Positions 35,499 through 45,063 of a DNA stretch of 64,000 nt are shown here, piece after piece. The notes under the pieces are model-generated. The model was not told the DNA's origin and did not search any database. It was given only the letters and a program-made list of their open reading frames with translations. Position 1 is the first letter of the stretch, and each line of letters opens with the position of its first letter. The translations under genes were made by a program, and so were the position numbers. The DNA comes from Moritella yayanosii (GTDB lineage: Bacteria; Pseudomonadota; Gammaproteobacteria; Enterobacterales; Moritellaceae), in the NCBI RefSeq assembly GCF_900465055.1, contig NZ_LS483250.1:3472001-3536000 (forward strand), given 5' to 3'.

Positions 35499-36160
35499 CG
35501 TTAGATCACTTCTGGTTATTATTTAACGGTTTGAGCACTACCCTTGAAATTACTTTTTTCAGTTTATTATTTGGTTCTATGATCGCGGTGTTATTAACGC
35601 TGGCGATGATCAATAAGATCCCGGGATTAAACTTATTAGCTCGGACTATTATTTTGCTGTTTACTGGTACCCCGTTATTGATCCAAATATTTTTGATATA
35701 CAGTGGTCCGTCCCAGTTTGAGTGGATCAAAGACAGCTTCTTATGGGATTATCTGCGCCAGGCTAAAGTTTGCGCCATCATTGCCTTATCGTTTAATACG
35801 GCCGCGTATTCAGCGCTACTCTTTAAAGGCGCGATCGAATCAGTACCGCGCGGCGAATGGGATGCTTGTAATGCGCTGGGCATGAACCGCGGGCAAACCC
35901 TAGCAGTTATTGTGCCCCATGCGATACGCCGGGTATTACCGTCTTATTCGAATGAAGTTATTTTGGTACTTAAAGGCACCTCATTAGCAAGTTCGATCAC
36001 GATCATGGATGTGATGGGTTATGCCAATCAAATCAATGGTCAAACCTATGATGCGTTAATGGCATTCTCTGCTGCGGGTATAATCTACCTCGGCATGAAT
36101 GGTATCTTGATATTGATATTTAAACAGTTAGAGAAAAAAGCCCTCGCATTCCAATCTTAA
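35495..36160 (+). CDS. artM: arginine ABC transporter permease ArtM
   Basis: A 221-residue permease, partner of ArtQ. It has N-terminal helices, the LLFTGTPLLIQIFLIYSGPSQF region (in pieces) near residue 55 and an EAA loop, CNALGMNRGQTLAVIVPHAIRRVLPS (region 125-150). Last gene of the art operon; it overlaps artQ by four bases. A long inverted repeat lies 12 bases after the stop. Confidence 0.93.
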   Translation: MTLDHFWLLFNGLSTTLEITFFSLLFGSMIAVLLTLAMINKIPGLNLLARTIILLFTGTPLLIQIFLIYSGPSQFEWIKDSFLWDYLRQAKVCAIIALSFNTAAYSALLFKGAIESVPRGEWDACNALGMNRGQTLAVIVPHAIRRVLPSYSNEVILVLKGTSLASSITIMDVMGYANQINGQTYDALMAFSAAGIIYLGMNGILILIFKQLEKKALAFQS

Positions 36161-36171
36161 TTGACCTTGTT

Positions 36172-36224
36172 ATTTGCTCATCTATTTCGTTATCGATGGT
36201 TATCATCGAAATAGGTGAGCAAAT
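36172..36224. repeat. 18-bp inverted repeat after artM
   Basis: Bases 36172-36189 (ATTTGCTCATCTATTTCG) pair with 36207-36224 at 17 of 18 positions plus one G-T pair; the loop has 17 bases. Within it, CGATG/CATCG (36194-36198 and 36204-36208) offers a competing small stem. No T-run follows. It may be an unusual terminator, an mRNA-protecting hairpin or a small palindromic repeat unit. Confidence 0.75.
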
Positions 36225-36420
36225 GTAACCATTTCACCTGAAAGTAAATCGTTAATAGATAGAAAGCGAAGACTTAAACATTCATGTGTAATTTAGTTAT
36301 TTATTGTGCATATCCGCGTTGTTAATTGTTTTTTAGTCAATGTTGCAGTAAGGTAACGGTGATTAAAGGAATTTGTGAATATTGTATTCTACATAAACAA
36401 TTAAGATAATGGAGACGTCT

Positions 36421-37359
36421 ATGAAAGTTGCTGTATTAGGTGCTGCTGGCGGTATCGGTCAAGCTTTAGCCCTACTTTTGAAAACTCAACTACCTGCTGG
36501 TTCTGATTTATCACTTTATGATATCGCCCCTGTAACTCCAGGTGTTGCTGTTGATTTAAGCCATATCCCTACAGACGTTACTATTGCTGGTTTTGCTGGT
36601 ACAGATCCTACTGAAGCACTTGTTGGTGCTGACGTGGTACTTATCTCTGCGGGTGTTGCTCGTAAACCAGGTATGGACCGTTCAGATCTATTCAATATCA
36701 ATGCTGGGATCATCAAAAATCTAGCTGCTAAATGTGCGGAAGTATGTCCAAATGCATGTATCGGCATTATCACTAACCCAGTTAACACCACGGTGCCAAT
36801 TGCTGCTGAAGTACTTAAGCAAGCGGGTGTTTATGACAAACGTAAACTATTCGGTATCACCACGCTGGATGTTATCCGTTCTGAAACTTTTGTAAGTGAG
36901 CTTAAAGGCATTTCACTTGCTGACGTTGAAGTACCAGTAATTGGTGGTCACTCAGGCGTAACAATTCTGCCGCTACTTTCTCAAGTGAAAGGCGTTGAAT
37001 TTACTGCTGAAGAAATTGTGACACTTACAGCACGCATTCAAAACGCAGGTACTGAAGTTGTTGAAGCTAAAGCGGGTGGCGGTTCTGCGACACTTTCTAT
37101 GGGTCAAGCGGCGGCACGTTTCGGCCTTTCTCTGGTTCGCGCACTACAAGGTGAACAAGGTATAGTTGAGTGTACTTATGTTGATGGTGGCTCTGAGCAC
37201 GCAACATTCTTCGCACAACCTGTACTACTAGGTAAAAACGGCGTTGAAGAAGTACTCGCATACGGTGAACTAAGCGAATTTGAAGCAAGCGCACGTGATG
37301 CAATGTTAGAAGAACTAAAAGCGAACATCACGCTAGGTGAAGAATTCGTTGCTGGTTAA
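36421..37359 (+). CDS. mdh: malate dehydrogenase
   Basis: NAD-dependent malate to oxaloacetate dehydrogenase of the TCA cycle. From the ATG at 36421 it has 312 residues, equal to E. coli; GGAGACGT is the ribosome-binding site. The NAD loop is [16 protein letters not shown], substrate arginines are in [11 protein letters not shown], and the catalytic histidine is in [16 protein letters not shown] strong terminator follows. In many relatives mdh stands next to argR; here the art operon lies between them. Confidence 0.98.
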   Translation: MKVAVLGAAGGIGQALALLLKTQLPAGSDLSLYDIAPVTPGVAVDLSHIPTDVTIAGFAGTDPTEALVGADVVLISAGVARKPGMDRSDLFNINAGIIKNLAAKCAEVCPNACIGIITNPVNTTVPIAAEVLKQAGVYDKRKLFGITTLDVIRSETFVSELKGISLADVEVPVIGGHSGVTILPLLSQVKGVEFTAEEIVTLTARIQNAGTEVVEAKAGGGSATLSMGQAAARFGLSLVRALQGEQGIVECTYVDGGSEHATFFAQPVLLGKNGVEEVLAYGELSEFEASARDAMLEELKANITLGEEFVAG

Positions 37360-37400
37360 TCATTACAGTTAGCCTGTTAGGTTAAAGTGGATGACAATTG

Positions 37401-37431
37401 AAACCCAAGTTATTTTAACTTGGGTTTTTTT
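37401..37431 (+). terminator. terminator of mdh
   Basis: AAACCCAAGTTA (37401-37412) pairs with TAACTTGGGTTT (37416-37427) around a TTT loop, followed by a T-run. Confidence 0.9.
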
Positions 37432-37433
37432 AG

Positions 37434-37460
37434 TTAAGAAAACCAGATTTTGGTCGATAT
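37434..37460 (+). promoter_or_regulatory. possible sigma-28 (FliA) promoter of motX
   Basis: TTAAG (37434-37438), 14 bases, then GTCGATAT (37453-37460), compared with TAAAG-N14-GCCGATAA. Four of five and six of eight positions match at the right spacing, 54 bases before the motX start. Suggestive only. Confidence 0.4.
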
Positions 37461-37514
37461 AACGATAACCACCGTAATTATTATCGCTGCAAATTTTCTC
37501 TTAGGTTGATTGAT

Positions 37515-38351
37515 ATGCTTATAACACCGACAACGAACTTAACAACAATTGGTCATTATGTGAAAACGGCCACTTTGTATTATGTAAAAATGACAGTGTT
37601 AGTCACGTGCACGAGTGTATCTTTATTGGCGATGAATGACGCTAATGCGGATGTAAATGATAACCAAACTGTGGCGAGTCAATCGATAGCTAGTCAATCC
37701 GTTGGCGTGAAAGAACAACGTATTACTGACAGTGGTAAGCGTGCTGTTGCGGCTGAAAAAGCCGGTAACATAACCACTAAATATAGTGATTATCCCAGTG
37801 TTATTGAGTTATATAGCGATGATGAACTGAACCAGTTAATTGCAGAGAATACTCACCTTAAACGCGTACGAGCAGATGAGTGTCAGCTGGTTGCTGATAT
37901 TAAAGTCCGTGCGGAATTAGTAAAATTGCCAACCTACCAATTCCTATGGGGCGATATGTTAGCCTGGGGTGTCTGTGTTGATAAGAATGCCGAGTTAGGC
38001 ATTTACTTCATGCGTGCAGCAGCAAGACAGGGTCTACCGCGTGCATTAGAACAGCTTGGCCGTTATTATGTACAAGGAAAATTTGTACAACAAGATATAG
38101 AACGTGCGTTACCGTTGTTTGAACAATCGGCGAAATTGGGGTTTTTACCGGCAAAAGTGCAGTGGGCTGAGCTATTAATCAAAGGCCATGGCAGCCCTTA
38201 TGATTATCAAACCGCATACAGTTATTTGTATAATACCGTAACCGCTGATGTAAAGATGCACAACAAATTGACCATATTACTCGCGAAATTAGAAAATTTA
38301 ATGCCTAAACGCGTGGTTATAGCAGCAAAAAATGCCGCTAAGTACAATTAA
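37515..38351 (+). CDS. motX: sodium-type flagellar motor protein MotX
   Basis: MotX forms the periplasmic T-ring with MotY and holds the PomAB stator in sodium-driven polar flagella. The C-terminal 180 residues contain Sel1-like repeats and strong MotX stretches: HLKRVRADECQLV, LWGDMLAWGVCVDKNAELG, RQGLPRALEQLGRYYVQG, GSPYDYQTAYSYLYNTVTAD. At 278 residues it is longer than Vibrio MotX (about 211) because of an extended N-terminus containing a hydrophobic signal-like segment (MTVLVTCTSVSLLAMNDANA) and a low-complexity linker. The ATG at 37515 has AGG nine bases upstream. As in V. cholerae it is near rnr. Confidence 0.88.
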   Translation: MLITPTTNLTTIGHYVKTATLYYVKMTVLVTCTSVSLLAMNDANADVNDNQTVASQSIASQSVGVKEQRITDSGKRAVAAEKAGNITTKYSDYPSVIELYSDDELNQLIAENTHLKRVRADECQLVADIKVRAELVKLPTYQFLWGDMLAWGVCVDKNAELGIYFMRAAARQGLPRALEQLGRYYVQGKFVQQDIERALPLFEQSAKLGFLPAKVQWAELLIKGHGSPYDYQTAYSYLYNTVTADVKMHNKLTILLAKLENLMPKRVVIAAKNAAKYN

Positions 38352-38533
38352 ACACGATGAATTAAATATCCCTAAAAGCTAACAGCATAATCATTTAGAG
38401 TTAGTTTCGATTCGATCCCATGCTCATTTGGCACTATCCTTCTCGTATACCGAGTTACTTAGGGTACAAAACTGTATCCTAATGTGCTTTGGGTATATAA
38501 TCCGAGCTATATACCTACCAATTTGGACCTTCT

Positions 38534-41089
38534 ATGAGTAAAGACCCTTTCCATACGCGCGAGCAGGAAAAATACAGCAATCCTATTCCTAGTCGAGAAT
38601 ACATTCTCGATTATCTTCGTAGCTTAGATAAGCCGATTAATCGCGAGCAAATATTTGCTGGATTAACGTTAAAAGGTGAAGAGCACGAAGAAGCTTTACG
38701 TCGTCGTTTACGGGCGATGGAACGTGATGGACAGTTAATTTTTGCTCGTAACCGAACCTATGAGTTACCTGAAAACTTAGACCTGTTAGAAGGTTTAGTT
38801 TTAGGTCATCGTGATGGTTTTGGCTTTTTCCGTCCTGATGATGGTGGTAAAGATTTATTTATCTCTATCCGTCAAATGTCGACGTTATTCCATGGCGATC
38901 GTATTCTTGCACAACCGGTCAAAGAAGAGTTTAAAGGCCGTAAAGAAGCACGTTTTGTACGTTTATTAGATGCGGAACCACTGCAACTGGTTGGCCGTGT
39001 TTATCTGGAAAAAGGGATTGCTTTTGTACGTCCAGATGACAGTCGTATTAAACAAGAAATACGTATTAGTGATGAAGAACGTTTAGGTGCTCGTGCGGGT
39101 CAAATGGTGGTGACTGAGATTGTTAAACGTCCCACTTATAACTTACCTGCGTTAGGTAAAGTGATTGAAATACTAGGTGAAAATATGGCACCTGGTATGG
39201 AAATTCAAGTGGCGATCCGTACCCATGATATTCCGCATGTATGGCCAGAACATATTCTTGATGACATGGCAAAACTGTCGCCAGAAGTGCCTGACGATGC
39301 CAAACTAGAGCGTGTTGATTTATGTGCTCTACCTTTGTTAACGATAGATGGCGAAGATGCCCGCGATTTCGATGACGCAGTATTTTGTGAACGTAAAAAA
39401 AGCGGTGGCTGGCGTTTATGGGTCGCTATTGCTGACGTAAGTTCATACGTGCAAACCAATTCAGATTTAGATTTAGAAGCACAAGGCCGTGGTAACTCGG
39501 TTTACTTCCCTGAGCAAGTAGTGCCTATGTTGCCAGAAGTATTATCGAACGGTTTATGCTCGCTGAATCCACATGTTGACCGCTTATGTATGGTTTGTGA
39601 AATGACCATTTCTGATGCAGGTCGTTTGTCGGGTTATAAGTTTTACGAAGCGGTGATGAACTCACATGCGCGTTTAACGTATACCAAAGTAGCCAATATT
39701 CTTGATGGTGATACTGAACTTCGTGATGAATACCAAGCGGTAGTGCCACATCTTCACGAATTGCATAACATGTATAAAGTGTTGAAAAAAGCACGTTCTG
39801 AACGTGGTGCCATTGAGTTTGAAACGTTAGAAACGCGTTTTGTATTTAATGAACACCGTAAAATCGATAAGATCGTACCGATAGTGCGTAACGATGCGCA
39901 TAAACTGATTGAAGAATGCATGATCTTAGCGAACGTGTCAGCAGCCCGCTTTGTAAGCAAGCATAACGCAGCGGCATTATTGCGTGTGCATGATACTCCA
40001 GGTGAAGAAAAACTGGTTAATTTTAGACGTTTCTTAAGTGAAACCGGTCTAGAGTTAAGAGGTGGTTTGAAACCAACACCGCTAGATTACGCTGATTTGA
40101 TCAGTCGAATTCAAGAGCGTCCGGATAAAGAACTTATCCAAACGATGCTGTTACGCTCAATGAAACAAGCAGTATATCAAGCCGAAAACAACGGTCACTT
40201 TGGTCTAGCATTAACTGCGTATGGTCACTTCACGTCGCCAATTCGCCGTTATCCGGATCTAGTATTACACCGAGCGATCAAGTTTGAAATTGCTAACCAG
40301 GCGGCAATTAAAGCAGGCAAACCATTAACTCAGCGCAGGACGAGCACGGGTGGTTATTGCTACCAAGTATCGGATGTTGAGAAACTCGGTGAGCATTGTT
40401 CATTAACAGAACGTCGTGCCGATGATGCAACGCGTGATGTATCAGATTTCTTGAAATGTGAATACATGCAAGATCATCTGGGTGATACATTTGACGGTGT
40501 GATCGCGGCGGTAACGGGTTTTGGTTTCTTTGTGCGGATCAAAAACCTTAACATCGATGGCCTAGTGCATGTCTCTAGCTTACGTGGTGATTACTATAAT
40601 TTCGATGGTAGTCGTCAAACGTTACGTGGTGAATCAAGTGGGGTCGAATACCGTATCGGTGATCAAGTTGAGGTGAAAGTCTTAGCGATCAACATGAACG
40701 ATAAGAAGATTGACCTTGAGCTCGCAGGTGCAGTAACACACAGTCGTCGTAGTAAACGTAAACCAGCGGAGTTTTCTGGTAAGCGCAAACCTGCCACAGC
40801 GGAAAAAGGTGCTGAGCCGAAAGCTAAAAAACGTCATAAATTAAAGCTTGATACCAATAATGATGCAGTGGTCAGTGCGGGAGAAAAAGCCCGCTTTGCT
40901 GAAAAGTTGAAACCGCAAACGGGAACTGATGCTGCGAAAGATAAAGCACCCGTTGACGCGGGTAGTAAGCCGAAAGGCAAAACCAAACCAGCGAAGAAAA
41001 AACCAGCCAAGAAAAAAACAGTAGCTAAGGCTAAATCACGCCCAGGCAGAGCTGAACGTTCAAAGCAAAAAGCAAATACTAATAAATAG
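38534..41089 (+). CDS. rnr: exoribonuclease R
   Basis: 3'-5' exoribonuclease able to unwind structured RNA. The 851 residues (813 in E. coli) comprise an N-terminal winged helix (about 20-80), cold-shock domains with GLVLGHRDGFGFFRPDDGG, the RNB catalytic domain with DGEDARDFDDAV near 273, an S1 domain (DGVIAAVTGFGFFVRI near 650) and a very basic Lys/Ala-rich tail (about 735-851) that is longer than in E. coli. It is followed 41 bases later by rlmB, the usual pair. Confidence 0.97.
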   Translation: MSKDPFHTREQEKYSNPIPSREYILDYLRSLDKPINREQIFAGLTLKGEEHEEALRRRLRAMERDGQLIFARNRTYELPENLDLLEGLVLGHRDGFGFFRPDDGGKDLFISIRQMSTLFHGDRILAQPVKEEFKGRKEARFVRLLDAEPLQLVGRVYLEKGIAFVRPDDSRIKQEIRISDEERLGARAGQMVVTEIVKRPTYNLPALGKVIEILGENMAPGMEIQVAIRTHDIPHVWPEHILDDMAKLSPEVPDDAKLERVDLCALPLLTIDGEDARDFDDAVFCERKKSGGWRLWVAIADVSSYVQTNSDLDLEAQGRGNSVYFPEQVVPMLPEVLSNGLCSLNPHVDRLCMVCEMTISDAGRLSGYKFYEAVMNSHARLTYTKVANILDGDTELRDEYQAVVPHLHELHNMYKVLKKARSERGAIEFETLETRFVFNEHRKIDKIVPIVRNDAHKLIEECMILANVSAARFVSKHNAAALLRVHDTPGEEKLVNFRRFLSETGLELRGGLKPTPLDYADLISRIQERPDKELIQTMLLRSMKQAVYQAENNGHFGLALTAYGHFTSPIRRYPDLVLHRAIKFEIANQAAIKAGKPLTQRRTSTGGYCYQVSDVEKLGEHCSLTERRADDATRDVSDFLKCEYMQDHLGDTFDGVIAAVTGFGFFVRIKNLNIDGLVHVSSLRGDYYNFDGSRQTLRGESSGVEYRIGDQVEVKVLAINMNDKKIDLELAGAVTHSRRSKRKPAEFSGKRKPATAEKGAEPKAKKRHKLKLDTNNDAVVSAGEKARFAEKLKPQTGTDAAKDKAPVDAGSKPKGKTKPAKKKPAKKKTVAKAKSRPGRAERSKQKANTNK

Positions 41090-41130
41090 TAATAGCAATA
41101 GTAATAATAGTGACAAGGTAGAGAGATACA

Positions 41131-41883
41131 ATGAGCAGTGAACTAATTTTCGGTATTCATGCAGTTAAATCATTATTGGAGCATGAACCAGAGCGTTTCA
41201 TTGAAGTATATGCATTAAAAGGACGTGAAGATGATCGTCTAACACCATTAATCGCAGAATTAAATGATATTGGTATTGCAGTGCAATTGGTTAACCGTAA
41301 CACACTGGATAAGAAGTGCGACGGCGGCCGTCATAACGGTGTATTAGCGCGCGTTAAAGAAGGTAAGAAATTAAACGAAACTGATCTAGATACGTTACTT
41401 AACCTTCTTGAAGAAAAAGAACAACATCCATTATTATTGATTCTTGATGGTGTGACTGATCCGCACAATCTCGGTGCTTGTTTACGTAGTGCTGATGCAG
41501 CGGGTGTTCACGCAGTGATTGTACCAAAAGATAAATCAGTACAACTGACATCTGTGGTGCGTAAAGTAGCCTGTGGCGCAGCAGAAACAGTGCCACTGAT
41601 TGCCGTGACAAATCTGGCACGTACGATGCGTGAATTACAAGAACGTCGTATCTGGATCGTGGGTACTGCGGGCGAAGCAACACAAGATCTATATCAACCT
41701 AAACTAACGGGTCCATTAGCCATTGCGATGGGTGCGGAAGAAAAAGGTCTGCGCCGTTTAACGCGTGAACATTGTGATGAGCTAATTAGCATTCCAATGG
41801 CGGGTAGTGTGTCAAGCTTGAACGTATCGGTAGCAACCGGCATTTGCTTGTTTGAAATAGTACGTCAACGTCAGGCTAAATAA
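41131..41883 (+). CDS. rlmB: 23S rRNA 2'-O-ribose G2251 methyltransferase RlmB
   Basis: SpoU-family (SPOUT) methyltransferase acting on G2251 of 23S rRNA. The 250 residues (243 in E. coli) include the N-terminal substrate-binding domain ([17 protein letters not shown]) and the three SpoU motifs: [20 protein letters not shown] near 107, [16 protein letters not shown] near 194 and [19 protein letters not shown] near 220. It is in an operon with rnr and ends at a clear terminator. Confidence 0.97.
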   Translation: MSSELIFGIHAVKSLLEHEPERFIEVYALKGREDDRLTPLIAELNDIGIAVQLVNRNTLDKKCDGGRHNGVLARVKEGKKLNETDLDTLLNLLEEKEQHPLLLILDGVTDPHNLGACLRSADAAGVHAVIVPKDKSVQLTSVVRKVACGAAETVPLIAVTNLARTMRELQERRIWIVGTAGEATQDLYQPKLTGPLAIAMGAEEKGLRRLTREHCDELISIPMAGSVSSLNVSVATGICLFEIVRQRQAK

Positions 41884-41946
41884 CGATACGCTCTTGTTTC
41901 GTAAATAGGTTTAACCGATTGGTTGAACAATAATGAGTTGCTATAC

Positions 41947-41976
41947 AAAAAGCGTCCGATCAATGGACGCTTTTTT
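41947..41976 (+). terminator. terminator of rnr-rlmB
   Basis: AGCGTCC (41951-41957) pairs with GGACGCT (41965-41971), extended by A-run/T-run pairing. A classical Rho-independent terminator. Confidence 0.9.
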
Positions 41977-42059
41977 ATTAACTCTATGTTATGCACTAAA
42001 GTTTTTATCGACTATCATTTGCGGCATGATGCTACTCGTTAGCCGAGTACTCTAGGTTA

Positions 42060-42626
42060 TTAAGCATCCATTACGTCTGAGGCTGCGCTTTTACTGTCAC
42101 TATCGATATGGGTTTCACTACTCGTGATTTTACGGCCTCTTGGCATCTTCACCACTACTGTTTTGGCTAAGTCATCATGCAGGCAGCGACGTTGGTCACC
42201 TCTAAAAATAGCCAAGAAATTACTGATAGTAATAACAAAGCCAAAAAATGGCAGATAAGCCGCGACCCAAAATGGCAGGTAACGCTTGAGAATGATGTCT
42301 TGCAAGCTTAGGCGTAGGCCATTTTCATCGACCACGGCAATCCCAACAATACGTTTACCTAAGGTTTGACCGTACTCTTTAAGCAGGTAACTGTTTAATG
42401 CCATAAATAGCAGGATTTCAAGTAACGATACTTTGACTTGAGTCGCGAATGAGATCGTGAAGTTTTCATCGATACCGCCACTTAGATTCAATAAATCAAA
42501 ACCAAGAATAAACGGGACTAACATAATAGTCGGGAAAACGATTTTATCTAATATTGCTGCTTGAAAGCGTTGAGCTAACGTAGCAAGTTCAACATACTGG
42601 CGAGATGACGACGGTTCAGGTTGCAT
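42060..42626 (-). CDS. RDD family membrane protein
   Basis: A 188-residue inner-membrane protein of the RDD family, named for conserved Arg-Asp-Asp residues. Here RFQAAILDKIVFP carries the Arg and Asp in the first helix; two further helices follow (ISFATQVKVSLLEILLFMALNSYLL and LPFWVAAYLPFFGFVITISNFLAIF, given as regions), with GQTLGKRIVGIAVVDENG between and FRGDQRRCLHDDLAKTVVV after. RDD proteins are often linked to sodium/proton handling or envelope functions, but this member's role is unknown. It stands alone, convergent with rlmB. Confidence 0.85.
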   Translation of the reverse strand: MQPEPSSSRQYVELATLAQRFQAAILDKIVFPTIMLVPFILGFDLLNLSGGIDENFTISFATQVKVSLLEILLFMALNSYLLKEYGQTLGKRIVGIAVVDENGLRLSLQDIILKRYLPFWVAAYLPFFGFVITISNFLAIFRGDQRRCLHDDLAKTVVVKMPRGRKITSSETHIDSDSKSAASDVMDA

Positions 42627-42796
42627 ATGACTTCTATAAATTAGTTAACAGGAGTTAGACCTAGATGATAATCAATCCTTAGCGTAATAATCAAGATTTA
42701 CTCGCACTTATTTATTCAATTCAAGTTTTGCGCCACAGGGTAAGGATTATTGTTATCATGCTCGATGATGTTTGATTTTAGTATATGGGATGAATT

Positions 42797-43273
42797 ATGA
42801 CTTGGATGTGTTGTCAGTTTAACGAATTATCGAGTTTGCAACTTTATGATGTATTGCAATTACGCTCGGCTATTTTTGTCGTCGAACAAGACTGTGCTTA
42901 TCAAGATATAGATGGTTTAGATACCCATTCTGAGACGCGCCATTTATTGCATTATAATGAAGCGGGTGAGTTACTGGCTTATTTGCGTATCCTAGCAGCA
43001 GGTGTCAGTTATCCGGATGTGGCGATTGGCCGTGTGGTTACGGCCGCATCTGGGCGTGGACAAGGACTCGGCCATCAATTATTAGATCGTGGTATTAATG
43101 CTGCAAAATCAGTGTGGCCAGAACAGGACTTATATCTGTCAGCACAAGCTCATCTGCAACATTATTATCAGCGCTATGGTTTTATTACTGAGACGGCAGA
43201 ATATTTGGAAGATGGAATTCTCCACGTTGGTATGCGCTGGCAAGCGAATACTGAGTATTCGAAAAGCTCATAA
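42797..43273 (+). CDS. elaA: GNAT family N-acetyltransferase, ElaA type
   Basis: A 158-residue acetyltransferase matching E. coli ElaA (153). Typical stretches are LYDVLQLRSAIFVVEQDCAYQDIDGLD (region 15-41), the acetyl-CoA loop AIGRVVTAASGRGQGLGHQLLDRG (region 75-98) and LSAQAHLQHYYQRYGF. The physiological substrate is not known. It is a single-gene unit between the RDD gene and the ribosomal protein operon, followed by a 450-base noncoding region. Confidence 0.92.
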   Translation: MTWMCCQFNELSSLQLYDVLQLRSAIFVVEQDCAYQDIDGLDTHSETRHLLHYNEAGELLAYLRILAAGVSYPDVAIGRVVTAASGRGQGLGHQLLDRGINAAKSVWPEQDLYLSAQAHLQHYYQRYGFITETAEYLEDGILHVGMRWQANTEYSKSS

Positions 43274-43600
43274 CGAACAAGACTAATAACATGCACGATA
43301 ACATGTACGGTGATAGTGTTTTGATCATAACAAATCCTTGTTAATGGCAGCATATTGTTGCCGTGAAAATGTCTATGGTACCTGCATATGCATTATTTAA
43401 TATGGCACATATTATACATTGTTTTTTACAGTCTGATGATATAAAGATAAATCAGCATTTGTTATTAATACTTTTATTTATCAATAATTAAAAGATGAAT
43501 TTTGATTAATACTTTAGGTTTAATACTTTCGTTTACTGGAACTATACTCAAGTTGCGTCAAGTACAAATGTAAATATTTACGATTATCTTCATTGTCGAG
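43274..43600. other. AT-rich noncoding region upstream of the rpsF promoter
   Basis: No convincing gene on either strand. TTAATACTTT occurs three times (43465-43474, 43506-43515, 43520-43529), the last two 14 bases apart. The rest is AT-rich sequence without further recognisable signals. Confidence 0.6.
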
Positions 43601-43629
43601 TTGTATTGTGGGCAGTGACACTATATAAT
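43601..43629 (+). promoter_or_regulatory. sigma-70 promoter of the rpsF operon
   Basis: TTGTAT (43601-43606), 17-base spacer, TATAAT (43624-43629), about 100 bases before rpsF and just upstream of the leader hairpin. The perfect -10 and ideal spacing fit a strong ribosomal-protein promoter. Confidence 0.7.
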
Positions 43630-43668
43630 TCGCGGTCTCAAAATTAGTCAATTTTCTATACGTTCCTT

Positions 43669-43701
43669 GCCTCGATGGACCGACTAAGCCAGAGCCGAGG
43701 C
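43669..43701 (+). promoter_or_regulatory. rpsF leader, likely S6:S18 autoregulatory RNA motif
   Basis: GCCTCG (43669-43674) pairs with CGAGGC (43696-43701), enclosing a bulged CCG-containing stretch (CCGACTAAGCC). Many bacterial rpsF leaders carry an RNA that mimics the S6:S18 site on 16S rRNA, with a key CCG, and mediates feedback repression. The position 25 bases before rpsF and the CCG fit that motif; I could not check it against a covariance model. Confidence 0.6.
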
Positions 43702-43726
43702 TGATTAAACCCGTGAGGAGCTTACG

Positions 43727-44095
43727 ATGCGTCATTACGAAATCGTATTTATGGTTCACCCAGATCAGAGTGAACAAGTTGCAGGCATGATTGAGCGTTA
43801 TAGCGCTATCATCACTGAAGCAAATGGTACTATCCACCGTCTAGAAGACTGGGGTCGTCGCCAATTAGCATACCCAATCAACAAACTTCATAAAGCTCAC
43901 TATGTTCTTATGAACATTGAAGCTGGCCAAGATGTTATTGATGAGCTAGAAAACAACTTCCGCTTTAACGACGCCGTTATCCGTAGCATGTTCCTACGTA
44001 CTAAAGGTGTAGTTACTGAAGCTTCTCCAATGGCTAAAGCTAAAGAAGAACGCCGTGAAGCGCCTGCTGCTACTGAAGCAACAGCTGCTAAATAA
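43727..44095 (+). CDS. rpsF: 30S ribosomal protein S6
   Basis: A 122-residue S6 (E. coli 131-135 with its glutamate tail). [44 protein letters not shown] (in pieces) and [12 protein letters not shown] are canonical. The C-terminus is an Ala/Glu-rich tail. GAGGAG precedes the ATG. First gene of rpsF-rpsR-rplI; unlike most gammaproteobacteria no priB follows. Confidence 0.98.
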   Translation: MRHYEIVFMVHPDQSEQVAGMIERYSAIITEANGTIHRLEDWGRRQLAYPINKLHKAHYVLMNIEAGQDVIDELENNFRFNDAVIRSMFLRTKGVVTEASPMAKAKEERREAPAATEATAAK

Positions 44096-44165
44096 TAGCG
44101 TTTTAGCTATAGGTATTTGTTTGTTGGATAACATTTAGTTATCCAATTATTTGAGAAGATTTTAG

Positions 44166-44405
<240 letters not shown>

Positions 44406-44453
44406 GCTTTTGTTTGGTCGTCAAGACTAACTCTACATTTCTGAGGAAAGGTA

Positions 44454-44906
44454 ATGAAAGTAATTTTATTAGACAAGATCGCTAAATTAGGTACATTAGG
44501 CGAGACTGTTAACGTTAAAGCTGGTTATGCTCGTAACTTCCTTTTACCAAAAGGTAAAGCGGTTCTAGCAACTAAAGCAAACGTTGAATCTTTCGAAGCA
44601 CGTCGCGCTGAACTAGAAGCTAACGTAGCTGCTATTAAGGCAACTGCTGAAGCTAAAGCTGCAACAATCAACGCTCTAGAAGCTGTTGTAATTGCAACTA
44701 AAGCTGGTGACGAAGGTAAACTATTCGGTTCTATCGGTACTCGTGACATCGCTGACGCGATCGTTGCTGCTGGTGTTGAAGTTGCTAAAAGTGAAGTTCG
44801 TCTTCCTGAAGGCGCTTTACGTACTATTGGTGCGTTCGAAATCAGCATCCAAGTACACAGCGAAGTATTCGCTACAGTGAACTTAGAAGTTGTAGCTGCA
44901 GCTTAA
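44454..44906 (+). CDS. rplI: 50S ribosomal protein L9
   Basis: A 150-residue L9 (149 in E. coli). The N-terminal domain [36 protein letters not shown] (region 1-36) is canonical, followed by the long connecting helix and the C-terminal rRNA-binding domain with [16 protein letters not shown]. Last gene of the operon, followed by a strong terminator. In Vibrio dnaB follows soon after; here a metabolic cluster intervenes. Confidence 0.98.
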   Translation: MKVILLDKIAKLGTLGETVNVKAGYARNFLLPKGKAVLATKANVESFEARRAELEANVAAIKATAEAKAATINALEAVVIATKAGDEGKLFGSIGTRDIADAIVAAGVEVAKSEVRLPEGALRTIGAFEISIQVHSEVFATVNLEVVAAA

Positions 44907-44940
44907 TTTAAAGTATCACTTTAGATTAATCTCAGTATAA

Positions 44941-44969
44941 AGCCATGGTGTAAACCATGGCTTTTTTTA
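44941..44969 (+). terminator. terminator of the rpsF operon
   Basis: AGCCATGGT (44941-44949) pairs with ACCATGGCT (44954-44962) and is followed by seven T. Confidence 0.92.
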
Positions 44970-45063
44970 TGCCTGTAATTTGAGAGACGAACGATGTGAT
45001 AAACGGCGTTCTCAACACCGTCAGGAAAAATAACGGTGAGCGGACTATTTGGGATAACCGGTA

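Noticed and set aside
43520-43837. 105-codon minus-strand frame upstream of and overlapping rpsF
   Set aside because: It runs antisense through the rpsF promoter, leader and first codons and has no recognisable family; it is a shadow.
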